From positions 124,001 through 188,000 of the forward strand of contig NZ_PTIY01000010.1 of NCBI RefSeq assembly GCF_002934365.1: 64,000 bases of DNA. The letters run 5' to 3'. Below, piece after piece: positions 37,979 through 47,058 of the stretch; position 1 is the first letter of the stretch, and each line of letters opens with the position of its first letter. The notes under the pieces were generated by a model, which saw only the letters and a program-made list of their open reading frames with translations, searched no databases and was not told where the DNA came from. This stretch comes from Methylobacter tundripaludum (GTDB lineage Bacteria; Pseudomonadota; Gammaproteobacteria; Methylococcales; Methylomonadaceae). The position numbers were made by a program, and so were the translations under genes.

Positions 37979-38299
37979 ATGGCACATGTACACGGAGCAA
38001 AGGCTGTAGCCGAGACTGGAACGGCAAAAATGATGGACTCCACAATGGGAAAAATGGGCATGGGGTCGATGATGGAGGGAAGCATGAGCTCAATGATGAG
38101 CGAGGGCATGGGATCGATGATGAAAACGCCTGCAATTGCTTCGGGCGTTGCCGTATCCGCCGGTTCCAGCGCCGGGAAAAGCGTTATCAAAAAAATCATC
38201 ACACATCCCTTGACGCTTTTCGGTCTCGGTGTCGTTGCAGGCTACTATATTTATAAGTATCGCAAGTCTATCATTTCGGCTTCCGACGAAACCCGGTAA
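37979..38299 (+). CDS. Met-rich single-span protein of the HP-FGxGxVAGY-KYRK family (copy 2)
   Basis: 106 residues, with a strong Shine-Dalgarno (AAGGAGCG) before the ATG. The N-terminal half is rich in Met: 13 of the 31 residues from 18 to 48, as MG/SMM repeats, plus His3 and His5. The C-terminal half carries the family core THPLTLFGLGVVAGYYIYKYRKS. Met-rich stretches of this kind bind Cu(I) in CopB/PcoA-type proteins, so a membrane-tethered copper sink is the likely role, by inference. Lies directly upstream of the copper ATPase at 38501. Confidence 0.8.
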   Translation: MAHVHGAKAVAETGTAKMMDSTMGKMGMGSMMEGSMSSMMSEGMGSMMKTPAIASGVAVSAGSSAGKSVIKKIITHPLTLFGLGVVAGYYIYKYRKSIISASDETR

Positions 38300-38339
38300 C
38301 AAGAATAAACCTAAAAAGATCAGTTGGAATGCACAAAAT

Positions 38340-38413
38340 CCGTTCGTGCTGAGCTTGTCGAAGCATGAGCGGCCCCCATTCGACAAGCTCATGACAGGCT
38401 CAGGCAAGCGGTT
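38340..38413. repeat. REP-like palindromic element (TTCGACAAGC family)
   Basis: CCGTTCGTGCTGAGCTTGTC and the inverse CGACAAGCTCATG, ending in GCAAGCGGTT. It lies in the gap before the copper ATPase gene. Confidence 0.7.
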
Positions 38414-38500
38414 AAGCCTTGAGGCGTGCATCCCGCCACCTTAAAGTTGACAGTCTTTTACTTAAGGCATAGCCGGTAAAAGTTCTGAAATATCACTATC

Positions 38501-40984
38501 ATGGACACTGAAATGAAAGCTTCCGATACCGGCAGTTTAACCCACGGCAAAGTAGTTCATGCACTGAACCGGCGAGTCCGTATTATTGCCCCGATTCTGC
38601 GCAAAGATCCTGAACGGGCATGCGTTCTGGAGATCCTGCTGCAAAAGCGGGAAGGCATCGAAAAAGTCCGCACAGTTCCCGATATTGCTTCCATAGTCAT
38701 CCACTTCGATCCCGATAAACTGCCGAAAACAAAGCTGCTCTCCCTGTTGGATGCGTTACTGGCGAATCTGGGCAAAAAAACCACAACTGTTTTCAATAAC
38801 GCTACGCAATTAATACCTGCCGAGGGCGATGAACATCTTGCCGAACAGGAGTTCAATCTCAGTGTCGATGGGATGAGCTGCGTATCCTGCGCACTTTTAA
38901 TCGAGATGCTGTTGAACCGGGACCCGCGCATTTCGTCGGCGAACGTCAATTACGCTACAGAAACCGCTACGGTGACCGGTCGAACCACCAAAGAAAACGT
39001 CTGCATGTTGATCGGGAACATGGGCTACAAAGCGCAAAATCTTGATAGTTTGGCTCAGCGCCAAATTATGATCGCGCGCGAAAAACAACGCCTGATCGAT
39101 GCCCGGCGGCGCGCCATTTTGGCCGGAGTGCTGAGTCTGCCTGTCATGATTATCGGCATGACCGCGCCCACGTCCCGGTTTTGGCACTGGACGCAGCATT
39201 TGCTCGCCACGCCTATCGTGCTCTGGGCAGGATGGCCGTTCTTTGATAAAGCCGTAAAACTGGCCCGGCAACGGGCCACCAACATGGACAGCCTGATTGC
39301 GATGGGAGTGGGTGCATCTTACGGTTACAGCGTGGCGTCCCTGCTGGCCGGTAAACGGGGGCAGTACTTCGATTCCGCAACCGGGATCATAGCCTTCGTC
39401 CTGATCGGCCGCTACCTGGAGGAAAAAGCCAAAGGCAAAGCCCATGAAGCGATCCGCTCTTTGGTCGATTTGCAGCCGCAAAACGCAACCGTCATGCATG
39501 GCAATAAAAAAGTCCTGATCAGCGTTGATCAGGTTCACGTCAACGACATATTGCTGATTCGCCCCGGCGAAAAAATACCGACTGACGGCATCGTGATTGA
39601 CGGCCTTTCGACGGTCGACGAATCCATGATAACCGGCGAAAGTCTGCCGGTTGTAAAAGAGCACGGTCACCATCTTGTCGGCGGCTGCATTAACGGCAAC
39701 GGCGTTCTAAAAATGCGCGTCACCGCTGTCGGCACGGATACGGTGCTGGCAAACATTATTCATATGGTGGACCAGGCCCAGTCGTCCAAATTACCGATTC
39801 AAAAAACCGTGGATCGTATTTCCGCTGTTTTTGTGCCCTCCGTGATAGCGGTATCGTCACTTACCTTCCTGGCCTGGCTGTCGGTCGGCGTGGGTTTTCG
39901 AATCGCCTTCAGCAATGCCGTAGCGGTACTGCTGATCGCCTGCCCCTGCTCGCTCGGTTTGGCGACGCCGATGGCGATCATGGTCGGCACCGGGCAGGCG
40001 GCTCGGCGCGGGGTTTACATCCGCAACGGGGAAAGCCTGGAGATGGCGTCGAAGCTGACCACGATCGTGTTCGATAAAACGGGAACCATCACCGAGGGCA
40101 AGCCTCGGGTTACCGACTTTATTACCCTTGCTAAAAAGAGCGAAGAACGCATATTAACCTTGGTTGCTGCGGCCGAATCCGGCTCCGAGCATTTTCTGGC
40201 GAAAACAATCGTTGCTTATGCCCAAGAACATCATGTCAGCCCGGTCAAGGTCGAAGCATTTACCAATGTCCCCGGCCACGGCATTCATGCCAGGGTGGAC
40301 GGTTGCGATGTCTTGATCGGCAACCGCTCCTGGCTTGAAGAATCGGGCGTTGATTTAAAAACCCTGGCGAAACGCGCCCTACCCTTAGCCGAACAAGGCA
40401 AGACCCCGGTTTATGTCAGCGTGGACGGCAAGGTCGCCGCGTTGTTCGGCATCGCCGACCAGCCAAGGGCGAACGCCGGGGAGGCTATAGAAAGACTGCG
40501 CAAGCTGGGGCTCAAGCCCATGATGGTCACCGGAGATACCGAACAAACCGCCCGTTACATTGCCGAACAGGTAGGCATCGATACCGTCATTGCGAACGCC
40601 AAACCGGACCGGAAACTCGAAATTGTCCGCGAGTTGCAGGCTCAGGGTAATAAAGTAGGCATGATCGGCGACGGTATCAATGATGCGCCCGCCCTGGCAT
40701 CGGCCGATGTCAGCTTTGCGATCGGCACAGGCACCGATGTCGCTATCGAAACCGCAGACCTTACTCTGGTCAGCGGCGACATCAGCAAGGTCGCCGATGT
40801 GATGGAATTGAGCGGCGAGACCTTGCGCGTGATCAAGCAAAACCTGTTCTGGGCGTTGGGTTACAACACGATTGCTATTCCGGTCGCGGCCCTGGGCAAA
40901 CTCAACCCGATGATTGCGTCGGGTGCGATGGCGTTAAGCTCCATTTCGGTAGTGCTTAATTCCCTGAGGTTGCAGCGCAAGTAG
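38501..40984 (+). CDS. P1B-type copper ATPase with N-terminal HMA_2-like plus HMA domains (copy 1)
   Basis: 827 residues. The first about 95 residues are an HMA_2-like fold (RRVRIIAPIL...) without CxxC. A regular HMA domain follows with GMSCVSC (C127, C130). The transporter core has CPCSLG (C481, C483; Ser instead of the common Ala), the phosphorylation site DKTGT (D525), TGD and GDGIND motifs, and the TM7/TM8 Cu(I) signatures YN and MALSS. The nucleotide-domain SEHP motif is SEHF (H564, F565). Likely exports Cu(I) to periplasm or inner vesicles. Follows the Met-rich small protein, probably co-transcribed. Confidence 0.88.
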   Translation: MDTEMKASDTGSLTHGKVVHALNRRVRIIAPILRKDPERACVLEILLQKREGIEKVRTVPDIASIVIHFDPDKLPKTKLLSLLDALLANLGKKTTTVFNNATQLIPAEGDEHLAEQEFNLSVDGMSCVSCALLIEMLLNRDPRISSANVNYATETATVTGRTTKENVCMLIGNMGYKAQNLDSLAQRQIMIAREKQRLIDARRRAILAGVLSLPVMIIGMTAPTSRFWHWTQHLLATPIVLWAGWPFFDKAVKLARQRATNMDSLIAMGVGASYGYSVASLLAGKRGQYFDSATGIIAFVLIGRYLEEKAKGKAHEAIRSLVDLQPQNATVMHGNKKVLISVDQVHVNDILLIRPGEKIPTDGIVIDGLSTVDESMITGESLPVVKEHGHHLVGGCINGNGVLKMRVTAVGTDTVLANIIHMVDQAQSSKLPIQKTVDRISAVFVPSVIAVSSLTFLAWLSVGVGFRIAFSNAVAVLLIACPCSLGLATPMAIMVGTGQAARRGVYIRNGESLEMASKLTTIVFDKTGTITEGKPRVTDFITLAKKSEERILTLVAAAESGSEHFLAKTIVAYAQEHHVSPVKVEAFTNVPGHGIHARVDGCDVLIGNRSWLEESGVDLKTLAKRALPLAEQGKTPVYVSVDGKVAALFGIADQPRANAGEAIERLRKLGLKPMMVTGDTEQTARYIAEQVGIDTVIANAKPDRKLEIVRELQAQGNKVGMIGDGINDAPALASADVSFAIGTGTDVAIETADLTLVSGDISKVADVMELSGETLRVIKQNLFWALGYNTIAIPVAALGKLNPMIASGAMALSSISVVLNSLRLQRK

Positions 40985-41279
40985 ATGGATGGGGGAAAGG
41001 CTTCAAAAAGGTTGGGCATGCTGTTTATGCCCAACATTTCGATGGTTGAATATGGAAATGACTATCAATTTGCCCATGCCCGAACACTGAAACGTCGGGC
41101 AACGAAAAGATGTTGCTCGACCTACAACTGAGCGAGCTTCGAATGCCTGACTGAGTGATTCGGGAACGGCCAACATAGCAACCTCCAAAAACGTCTATTG
41201 ACGCAGTTTTGATGATATAGAGAAAACCATTTAATTACTTGTTAGACTTTGCTTTTTTTCTTGAAATTCATTGTAATGT

Positions 41280-41305
41280 GACTTATAGTCCGTAGACTCA
41301 TAATC
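41280..41305 (+). promoter_or_regulatory. Controller-protein C-box pair upstream of the restriction gene
   Basis: GACTTATAGTC (41280-41290) and GACTCATAATC (41295-41305), separated by CGTA, match the C-box architecture of R-M controller proteins. The ATG of the fused gene lies 22 bp downstream with no Shine-Dalgarno, which fits a leaderless start. The surrounding 40985-41327 gap is AT-rich toward the gene and holds no other ORF I support. Confidence 0.7.
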
Positions 41306-41327
41306 AACAACGTGGTCGAATTGTTTC

Positions 41328-42254
41328 ATGAAAACATCCGACTACATACAAAAAATTTTTGGGGTACGCATTCGTGAACTTAGAAAAAGCAAGGGCTTTT
41401 CTCAAGAGAGTTTTTCTTTTGAATGTAAGCTTGATCGCACTTATGTTAGTCAAGTTGAACAAGGTAAAAGAAATATCAGCCTTCAAAATATTAAAATCAT
41501 GGCTGATGCTCTTAATGTTCCTATTGCAGCATTATTTTCTGAATCTTATTTATCTCCGAAAGCCATCAAAGAACCCGAAATTGTTTATAAGGTTAAAGAC
41601 AATTTTTCAATTCAATGTGGATTCCAAGTATCGGGGCAAGACATCTTGACTGCGTCAAATGCAACTGCAGAACAATTACAACTACTCCCATTTTCCCTTT
41701 ACCAAAGTATCGACCTAAAAACATTGAGTGCTATTGTTGGCGCAGTATTTGTAGGTGACCTTGCCGAACAAGTGGGTGCAATTGTCAATCCTATTGAAAA
41801 AGGGCATCCTGATATTATTCCCGCTTCTGGACACATCGCTACTGAAGCACAACTGAGAAACTATCCAGATGGACTTGAAATTAAAGTTACCGTTGGCAAC
41901 GTATCAACAGGTAGTAATTTACAACCTGGTACTCCACGCATAAATCAATTAACGGGAATAACATGGCAAGCACACCATAGAGAGGTAAAAAGTCTACTTG
42001 GTCTTACTATTGATTTTGCAGGAACTTTACATGAGGGTAAATATTATCCTGTTATAACTGGGGTATTTTATGCAAATGATCTTACCGAAAACGACTGGGG
42101 AGAAATTAGCGGGACAACAGGAAGAAATACTAAAGTTACTGGCATGAAAATATCAGGAAAAAAGAAAATGGGTAGCGGATGGGTTTTACTACTTGATAAA
42201 GAAATGTATCTGAAAAAATATTCAGCTAAATTAAAGATTATTCTGGAACGATAA
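41328..42254 (+). CDS. Controller-like HTH / type II restriction endonuclease fusion
   Basis: 308 residues. Residues about 10-72 form an XRE-type helix-turn-helix (RIRELRKSKGFSQESFSF, DRTYVSQVEQGKRNISL) like an R-M controller protein. The rest has a PD-(D/E)XK-like layout: HPDII near residue 164 and GLEIKV near 183, a candidate catalytic site. The 2-bp gap to the methyltransferase and the C-box in front support an R-M operon with regulator and endonuclease on one polypeptide. The recognition sequence cannot be read from here. The DNA is AT-rich compared with its neighbours. Confidence 0.75.
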   Translation: MKTSDYIQKIFGVRIRELRKSKGFSQESFSFECKLDRTYVSQVEQGKRNISLQNIKIMADALNVPIAALFSESYLSPKAIKEPEIVYKVKDNFSIQCGFQVSGQDILTASNATAEQLQLLPFSLYQSIDLKTLSAIVGAVFVGDLAEQVGAIVNPIEKGHPDIIPASGHIATEAQLRNYPDGLEIKVTVGNVSTGSNLQPGTPRINQLTGITWQAHHREVKSLLGLTIDFAGTLHEGKYYPVITGVFYANDLTENDWGEISGTTGRNTKVTGMKISGKKKMGSGWVLLLDKEMYLKKYSAKLKIILER

Positions 42255-42256
42255 AC

Positions 42257-42997
42257 ATGTTCTATTACTATGGTCGAAAAAAGCAGATTGCTAAGCACTA
42301 CCCAATACCAAACTATGATGTCATTATAGAGCCATTTGCAGGGGCGGCGGCATATTCGTTTCATCATAATTCAATAGCTAAAAAAGTTATTTTGATTGAA
42401 AAGGATGAAAAGGTTGCCAACATTTGGAAATGGTTTATTCACGAAGCAACTGAACGAGACATACAGTCGCTTCCTGACCTACAGCCAGGGGAAAGAAGTA
42501 CAGAGTTTCTTCATATAATTCACGCGGCAACCAAAATGGCTTTTGCATTCAAAAGAATTAAGGTAACGCCAGTTCTTGCTCGTAACTGGGAAATTAGTAG
42601 AAGAGTATTTGCCAAACATTTGCATGAAATCAAGCATTGGGAAATCATCTGCGGAGACTTTACGGAAGCTCCTGATATTGAAGCAACATGGTTCATTGAC
42701 CCACCCTATTTAGGCGAGCCTGGGATGGGCTACCGCCACAGTAGTGCATTGATTAATTACACAGAACTTGCTAAATGGGCATTATCCAGAAAAGGAGAAA
42801 TAATTTGTTGCGAAGGAATCGGCGCAAATTATTTACCTTTTACTCCTCTGATTGAATTAAAGGGTATTGCAGGTAAAACTAGTAAAGAAATGATTTTTTA
42901 CAAACAAGGAAGTAGAAATAAACAAAGCAATATACTCGATCTTATAGAGCCGGGTAGGTCGGGTAACCGCCTTTTGTTGCCCGACATTTCAGTCTAA
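42257..42997 (+). CDS. Site-specific DNA adenine methyltransferase (D12 class)
   Basis: 246 residues. The AdoMet motif I appears as EPFAGAAAYS and the catalytic motif IV as DPPY, in the order of the Dam/D12 class that methylates adenine N6. It begins two bases after the endonuclease stop, so the pair is one transcript. It should protect host DNA from the fused endonuclease. Base composition is AT-rich like its neighbour, hinting at transfer. Confidence 0.85.
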   Translation: MFYYYGRKKQIAKHYPIPNYDVIIEPFAGAAAYSFHHNSIAKKVILIEKDEKVANIWKWFIHEATERDIQSLPDLQPGERSTEFLHIIHAATKMAFAFKRIKVTPVLARNWEISRRVFAKHLHEIKHWEIICGDFTEAPDIEATWFIDPPYLGEPGMGYRHSSALINYTELAKWALSRKGEIICCEGIGANYLPFTPLIELKGIAGKTSKEMIFYKQGSRNKQSNILDLIEPGRSGNRLLLPDISV

Positions 42998-43018
42998 AAG
43001 CAAATAATTGGAATATAA

Positions 43019-43144
43019 AAAGGTAGCCATAGAAACTATGAACACCCAAACGGTAGCCGCATTACTATTTCTGGGCAACTCTCAGATGATGCTAAACCCT
43101 ATCAAATTCGCGAGACAAAGAGAAAGATTATGGAGTCAAAATAA
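43019..43144 (+). pseudogene. hicA: 5'-truncated hicA toxin remnant
   Basis: In the frame ending at 43144 a HicA C-terminus is readable: KGSHRNYEHPNGSRITIS followed by SDDAKPYQIRETKRKI. A TAA lies directly in front of the first readable residue, so the N-terminal third is missing and no start codon exists. The stop overlaps the hicB ATG (TAATG), as in hicA-hicB pairs. Truncation probably came with the insertion of the R-M genes next to it. Confidence 0.7.
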
Positions 43145-43383
43145 TGAAAGAAAGTGACCGCTATATCAAAATTGTTGAATGGTCCGATGAAGATGGATGT
43201 TTTGTTGGTTCTTGTCCCGGAATAATTGATACTTGCTGTCATGGAGATGATGAGATTCAAGTTTATACCGAGCTTTGTCAGATTGTGAATGAATGGGTTG
43301 AAACTATCAAAAATGATGGGAAGCCTTTGCCATCTCCTACGGTGAGCAGGAATTTAGCAAGTAAATTATTGAATGTAGCTTAA
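43144..43383 (+). CDS. hicB: HicB-type antitoxin
   Basis: 79 residues with the HicB-like fold YIKIVEWSDEDGCFVGSCPGI and the helix ELCQIVNEWVETIKNDGKPLP. In complete systems HicB neutralises the HicA mRNA interferase. Here its hicA is truncated, so it would be an orphan antitoxin. It is translated through overlap with the hicA remnant. Confidence 0.75.
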   Translation: MKESDRYIKIVEWSDEDGCFVGSCPGIIDTCCHGDDEIQVYTELCQIVNEWVETIKNDGKPLPSPTVSRNLASKLLNVA

Positions 43384-43425
43384 GCCAACGCTCCAGCGGA
43401 GCTTCGCGTTATGAATGAGCAGTTT

Positions 43426-43611
43426 CTAACATAAACCGGCCATTCCAGAATCCTTTGAAAGACAGGAAATGGCCGAAAGCAGATATTCATATTTTTGATC
43501 TTTAGATAATATCGGCATAAATCCAAATTCGATTTCATTTATGCCGGATCGAATCCAGACTTTTACATTGTGTTCACACGCCTGAATCTGAATCAGCATG
43601 CCTCTGCGCAC
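43426..43611 (-). CDS. Hypothetical 61-aa protein following the SafE gene
   Basis: Frame of 61 residues, 18 bp downstream of the SafE-type gene in the same direction, with MLIQIQACEHNVKVW and ISCLSKDSG. I do not recognise it. The 43384-43629 gap holds nothing else I support. It could be spurious. Confidence 0.3.
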   Translation of the reverse strand: MRRGMLIQIQACEHNVKVWIRSGINEIEFGFMPILSKDQKYEYLLSAISCLSKDSGMAGLC

Positions 43612-43629
43612 AAAATCAACGCGTTACGT

Positions 43630-44460
43630 TTAACTGCCCTGAATGTTTTTAATCAAGCCGGTATAGTATTCAAGCATTTGTTGCAGAAACAGAATAACTG
43701 AATCGATTTCATTTTTTATATCGTGGATGAAATTATGTTGCTGGAAGCTTTCTGCGGCATAGAACGATAATCCCATATAGATCGTGTTGCAGCCCATCGC
43801 GATCATAATCAGCGCGGCAGACTTCAACATCAAGCCTCTAAATTGGGCGCTCATTTTGCCGAACGCCACGCTGACAAACAGCATGGTAGGTAGCGTGCCC
43901 GCTCCGAACGTCAACATCAGCAAACCGCCTTCCATAATGGTCGTCGCCGATGTCGCTTTAACCGCCATCGCAAAGGTTAACGGACACGGCATCAGGCCGT
44001 TTAACAATCCGGCAATCGTTGCGCCAAGCAAGGGGCCTTTGCTTCTCGATTCGGCATAACCCCGGCGCAACACATTCATCGGCAACAGCTTTACCGAGCC
44101 TTGAAAGGGAATCCAGCCTAAAATACCCAGGGCGAGAACAATCACAACGGCACCGATGATCATTTGCAGGATGCTTTGAACTTGGCCGAACACCCCGCTG
44201 GAAACCAGCACGACGCCGAGGGTGGCCGCTGCAAATCCGACCAAGGTGTACACGAATATTCTGGCAATCTGATAAGCGAAATACGGCAAATAACTTTTTG
44301 ACATGCCGGGTTTCATAAAACACCCTGAAACCAGCGCGCCGCACATTCCGACACAGTGGCCGCTGCCCAGTACACCGGCCATAAAAGCCAGACCGTAATC
44401 AAATCCGCCGGCAGCGGCAACGACATGCTGCATGCCATGATCCATCGTTGAATGATCCAT
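43630..44460 (-). CDS. SafE-type copper-handling membrane protein
   Basis: 276 residues. An N-terminal Met/His segment (MDHSTMDHGMQH) precedes the SafE core with GSGHCVGMCGALVSGCF, then about six helices, with GLMPCPLTFAMAV later. The family includes members linked to Cu delivery to cytochrome oxidase (CcoS/CcoH neighbours, copper exporters). It follows the second copper ATPase by 7 bp and is probably co-transcribed. Unlike the 35761 protein it has no cupredoxin domain. Confidence 0.85.
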   Translation of the reverse strand: MDHSTMDHGMQHVVAAAGGFDYGLAFMAGVLGSGHCVGMCGALVSGCFMKPGMSKSYLPYFAYQIARIFVYTLVGFAAATLGVVLVSSGVFGQVQSILQMIIGAVVIVLALGILGWIPFQGSVKLLPMNVLRRGYAESRSKGPLLGATIAGLLNGLMPCPLTFAMAVKATSATTIMEGGLLMLTFGAGTLPTMLFVSVAFGKMSAQFRGLMLKSAALIMIAMGCNTIYMGLSFYAAESFQQHNFIHDIKNEIDSVILFLQQMLEYYTGLIKNIQGS

Positions 44461-44467
44461 TGCGTTC

Positions 44468-46924
44468 CTATTTTTTATTTAATCTTAATGAGTTAACAAT
44501 AACCGAAACCGAACTTAAAGCCATCGCGGCCGAGGCTATCATCGGGTTGAGATTTCCCATCGCCGCAACCGGAATGGCAACGACGTTGTAACCGAACGCC
44601 CAGAACAGGTTTTGCTTGATGATCCTGATGGTATCGGTGCTTAACTGGATAGCCTCGGTCACTTTGGTGATGTCGCCGTGCACCAGCGTCATATCGGCCG
44701 ACTCAATCGCGATGTCGGTGCCGGTTCCGATCGCGAAGCCGACATTGGCAGCTGCCAATGCAGGTGCGTCATTAATGCCGTCGCCGATCATGCCGACCTT
44801 TTTGCCTTCATTTTGAAACTGGTGAATGATGGCCAATTTTTGTTCGGGCTTGGCATTGGCGATAACCGTTTCAATGCCCACGATAGCGGCAATATAATTT
44901 GCGGTTTTTTCGGTGTCGCCGGTTACCATCAGCGTATGTACGCCGAGTTTTTTCAGGTGCTGAATGGCTTGTACGGCCTGAGGCCTGGGCTTGTCGGCAA
45001 TGCCGAATACAGCCGCCGCTTTGCCGTTGACCGCCATAAATACCGGCGTTTTACCTTGCCCTGAAAAATCGCCTGCCGCAGCCAACAAACCCTCAACCTC
45101 TACGCCTTTCTCCAACAGCCAGGCTTTATTGCCCAGCAACAGCATTTTGCCGTCAACTGACGCTTCGATGCCCCGGCCGGTTTCGCTGTAAAAATGCGTG
45201 CATTCCTGCAATTCGATAGACCGTTCCTTGGCATAAGTCACAATCGCCTTGCCCAAAAAATGTTCCGAACTGTGTTCCGCCGAGGCCGCCAACCGGATTA
45301 TTTTTTCTTCGCTGAGCCGGGACAGTTTGAGCAAATCGGTGACTTTAGGTTTGCCTTCGGTAATCGTGCCGGTTTTGTCGAAAACGACGACATTGAGCTT
45401 CGCCGCCGTCTCCAGGCTTTCCCCGTTGCGGATATAAATCCCTTCGCGCGCTGCCTGCCCCGCGCCCACCATAATCGCCGCCGGTGTCGCCAAGCCCAAT
45501 GCGCAAGGACAGGCGATCAGCAATACCGTGATCGCGTTACCGAAAGCGAAGCCGAACGGCGCGCCTACCAGCAGCCAACCGGCCATGGTTAAACCGGAAA
45601 GAACCATCACCGACGGCACAAACACGGCGGAAATTTTATCGACCTGTTTTTGGATCGGCAACTTGGTCGCCTGCGCCTGATCGACCATATGCACTATGCC
45701 CGCCAACACAGTATCCATGCCCACCGCCGTTACGCGGATACGCAACGCGCCGTTGCCGTTGACGCAGCCGCCAATCACTTGGTGGCCCACGTCTTTGACG
45801 ACGGGCAGGCTTTCTCCGGTCACCATGGCCTCGTCAACCGTCGATACGCCGTGGATGACGATGCCGTCGGTCGGTATTTTCTCGCCGGGACGCACCAGCA
45901 GCACATCGTCTATCGCGCAATCGTCAACGGCAATGACTATTTCCTGTCCGTCGCGAATCAGGGTTGCGGTTTGCGGTTGCAAGTCGACCAGTTTGCGTAT
46001 CGCTTCGCCGGCTTTACCTTTGGCTCTCTCCTCTAAAAAGCGCCCCAACAGCACAAAAGTGATGATGGCCGCGCCCGCTTCGAAGTAGATATGACCGCTG
46101 CGCCTGAATAATGCAGGCAAGCTGTAGCCGTAAGCCGAGCCGACGCCGAGAGCGATTAACGAGTCCATATTGGCTGTTCGTTGCTTTGCCAAGCGCCAGG
46201 CTTTGGTAAAAAACGTCCAACCCGACCAGAAAACCACCGGCGTGGTCAGCGCAAACTGCATCCAATGCAGCCAGCGCGAGGTCGGCATGCTCATGCCGAC
46301 AACGACAACCGGAAAACTCAAAACAGCGGACCAGATAAACCGGCGTTTGGCGACAACAATCCTTTGCTGCTCTTTTTCGATCAGTTTTTTACGTTGCGAT
46401 AAGGTATCCATCGCGTAGGTTTGATAGCCCAGAGTCGCAACCTTGGCGCTCACGTCATCCTTGACTAACTGACCATGAACGGTCAGGGTTGAGGTTCCGA
46501 AGTTTACGCTGGCTTGCTTGATTCGGTGGTCGCGCTTTAGCACCATTTCGATCAGCAAGGCGCAGGATGCGCAGGTCATGCCTTCAACGGCAAGATCGAC
46601 TTCCTGTACCGGACCTTCAAAGACCTTCTTTTGTTGTTCGTGCTGCTCGGCCTGTTTCCGGGCAATATTGCCCAGCACCGCATCCAACATAATCAGTAAA
46701 TTCTTTTTGGGCAACCGGGTCGGGTCGAACTGAATAACCACAGAGCCCAACGCGTATACTGAGCGCACCCTTTTTATTTCAGGCCGCTTTTTTAAAAGAA
46801 TCTCGAAAATATAGCCGCGCTCCTGATCGTTTTTCAAGATCGGCGAGATGATTCGGATACGTCGGGTTAATTGGTGAACCAGCTGAAAATTTTTCGGAGC
46901 CGGATGAGAAGTTTGGGTATCCAT
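44468..46924 (-). CDS. P1B-type copper ATPase with N-terminal HMA_2-like plus HMA domains (copy 2)
   Basis: 818 residues, the same architecture as the 38501 protein: HMA_2-like N-terminus without CxxC, an HMA domain with GMTCASC (C118, C121), CPCALG, DKTGT and the TM7/TM8 YN / MALSS signature. The SEHP motif is again SEHF (H555). The two are clear paralogues with conserved SEHF and the same HMA pair. Located between the HMA_2 gene and the SafE gene in one minus-strand operon. Confidence 0.88.
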   Translation of the reverse strand: MDTQTSHPAPKNFQLVHQLTRRIRIISPILKNDQERGYIFEILLKKRPEIKRVRSVYALGSVVIQFDPTRLPKKNLLIMLDAVLGNIARKQAEQHEQQKKVFEGPVQEVDLAVEGMTCASCALLIEMVLKRDHRIKQASVNFGTSTLTVHGQLVKDDVSAKVATLGYQTYAMDTLSQRKKLIEKEQQRIVVAKRRFIWSAVLSFPVVVVGMSMPTSRWLHWMQFALTTPVVFWSGWTFFTKAWRLAKQRTANMDSLIALGVGSAYGYSLPALFRRSGHIYFEAGAAIITFVLLGRFLEERAKGKAGEAIRKLVDLQPQTATLIRDGQEIVIAVDDCAIDDVLLVRPGEKIPTDGIVIHGVSTVDEAMVTGESLPVVKDVGHQVIGGCVNGNGALRIRVTAVGMDTVLAGIVHMVDQAQATKLPIQKQVDKISAVFVPSVMVLSGLTMAGWLLVGAPFGFAFGNAITVLLIACPCALGLATPAAIMVGAGQAAREGIYIRNGESLETAAKLNVVVFDKTGTITEGKPKVTDLLKLSRLSEEKIIRLAASAEHSSEHFLGKAIVTYAKERSIELQECTHFYSETGRGIEASVDGKMLLLGNKAWLLEKGVEVEGLLAAAGDFSGQGKTPVFMAVNGKAAAVFGIADKPRPQAVQAIQHLKKLGVHTLMVTGDTEKTANYIAAIVGIETVIANAKPEQKLAIIHQFQNEGKKVGMIGDGINDAPALAAANVGFAIGTGTDIAIESADMTLVHGDITKVTEAIQLSTDTIRIIKQNLFWAFGYNVVAIPVAAMGNLNPMIASAAMALSSVSVIVNSLRLNKK

Positions 46925-47058
46925 AGCGACAGTTCTCAGGTATGGGCAGGAGGGTATAACGAAAACAGTATCAAACCTAACTCGCCACTACAAAGTGAGA
47001 GATGAGGATTAGGCGAAAGGCTAAAAAACAATCGTCAACATGCTCCTTTCGCCTCTCT

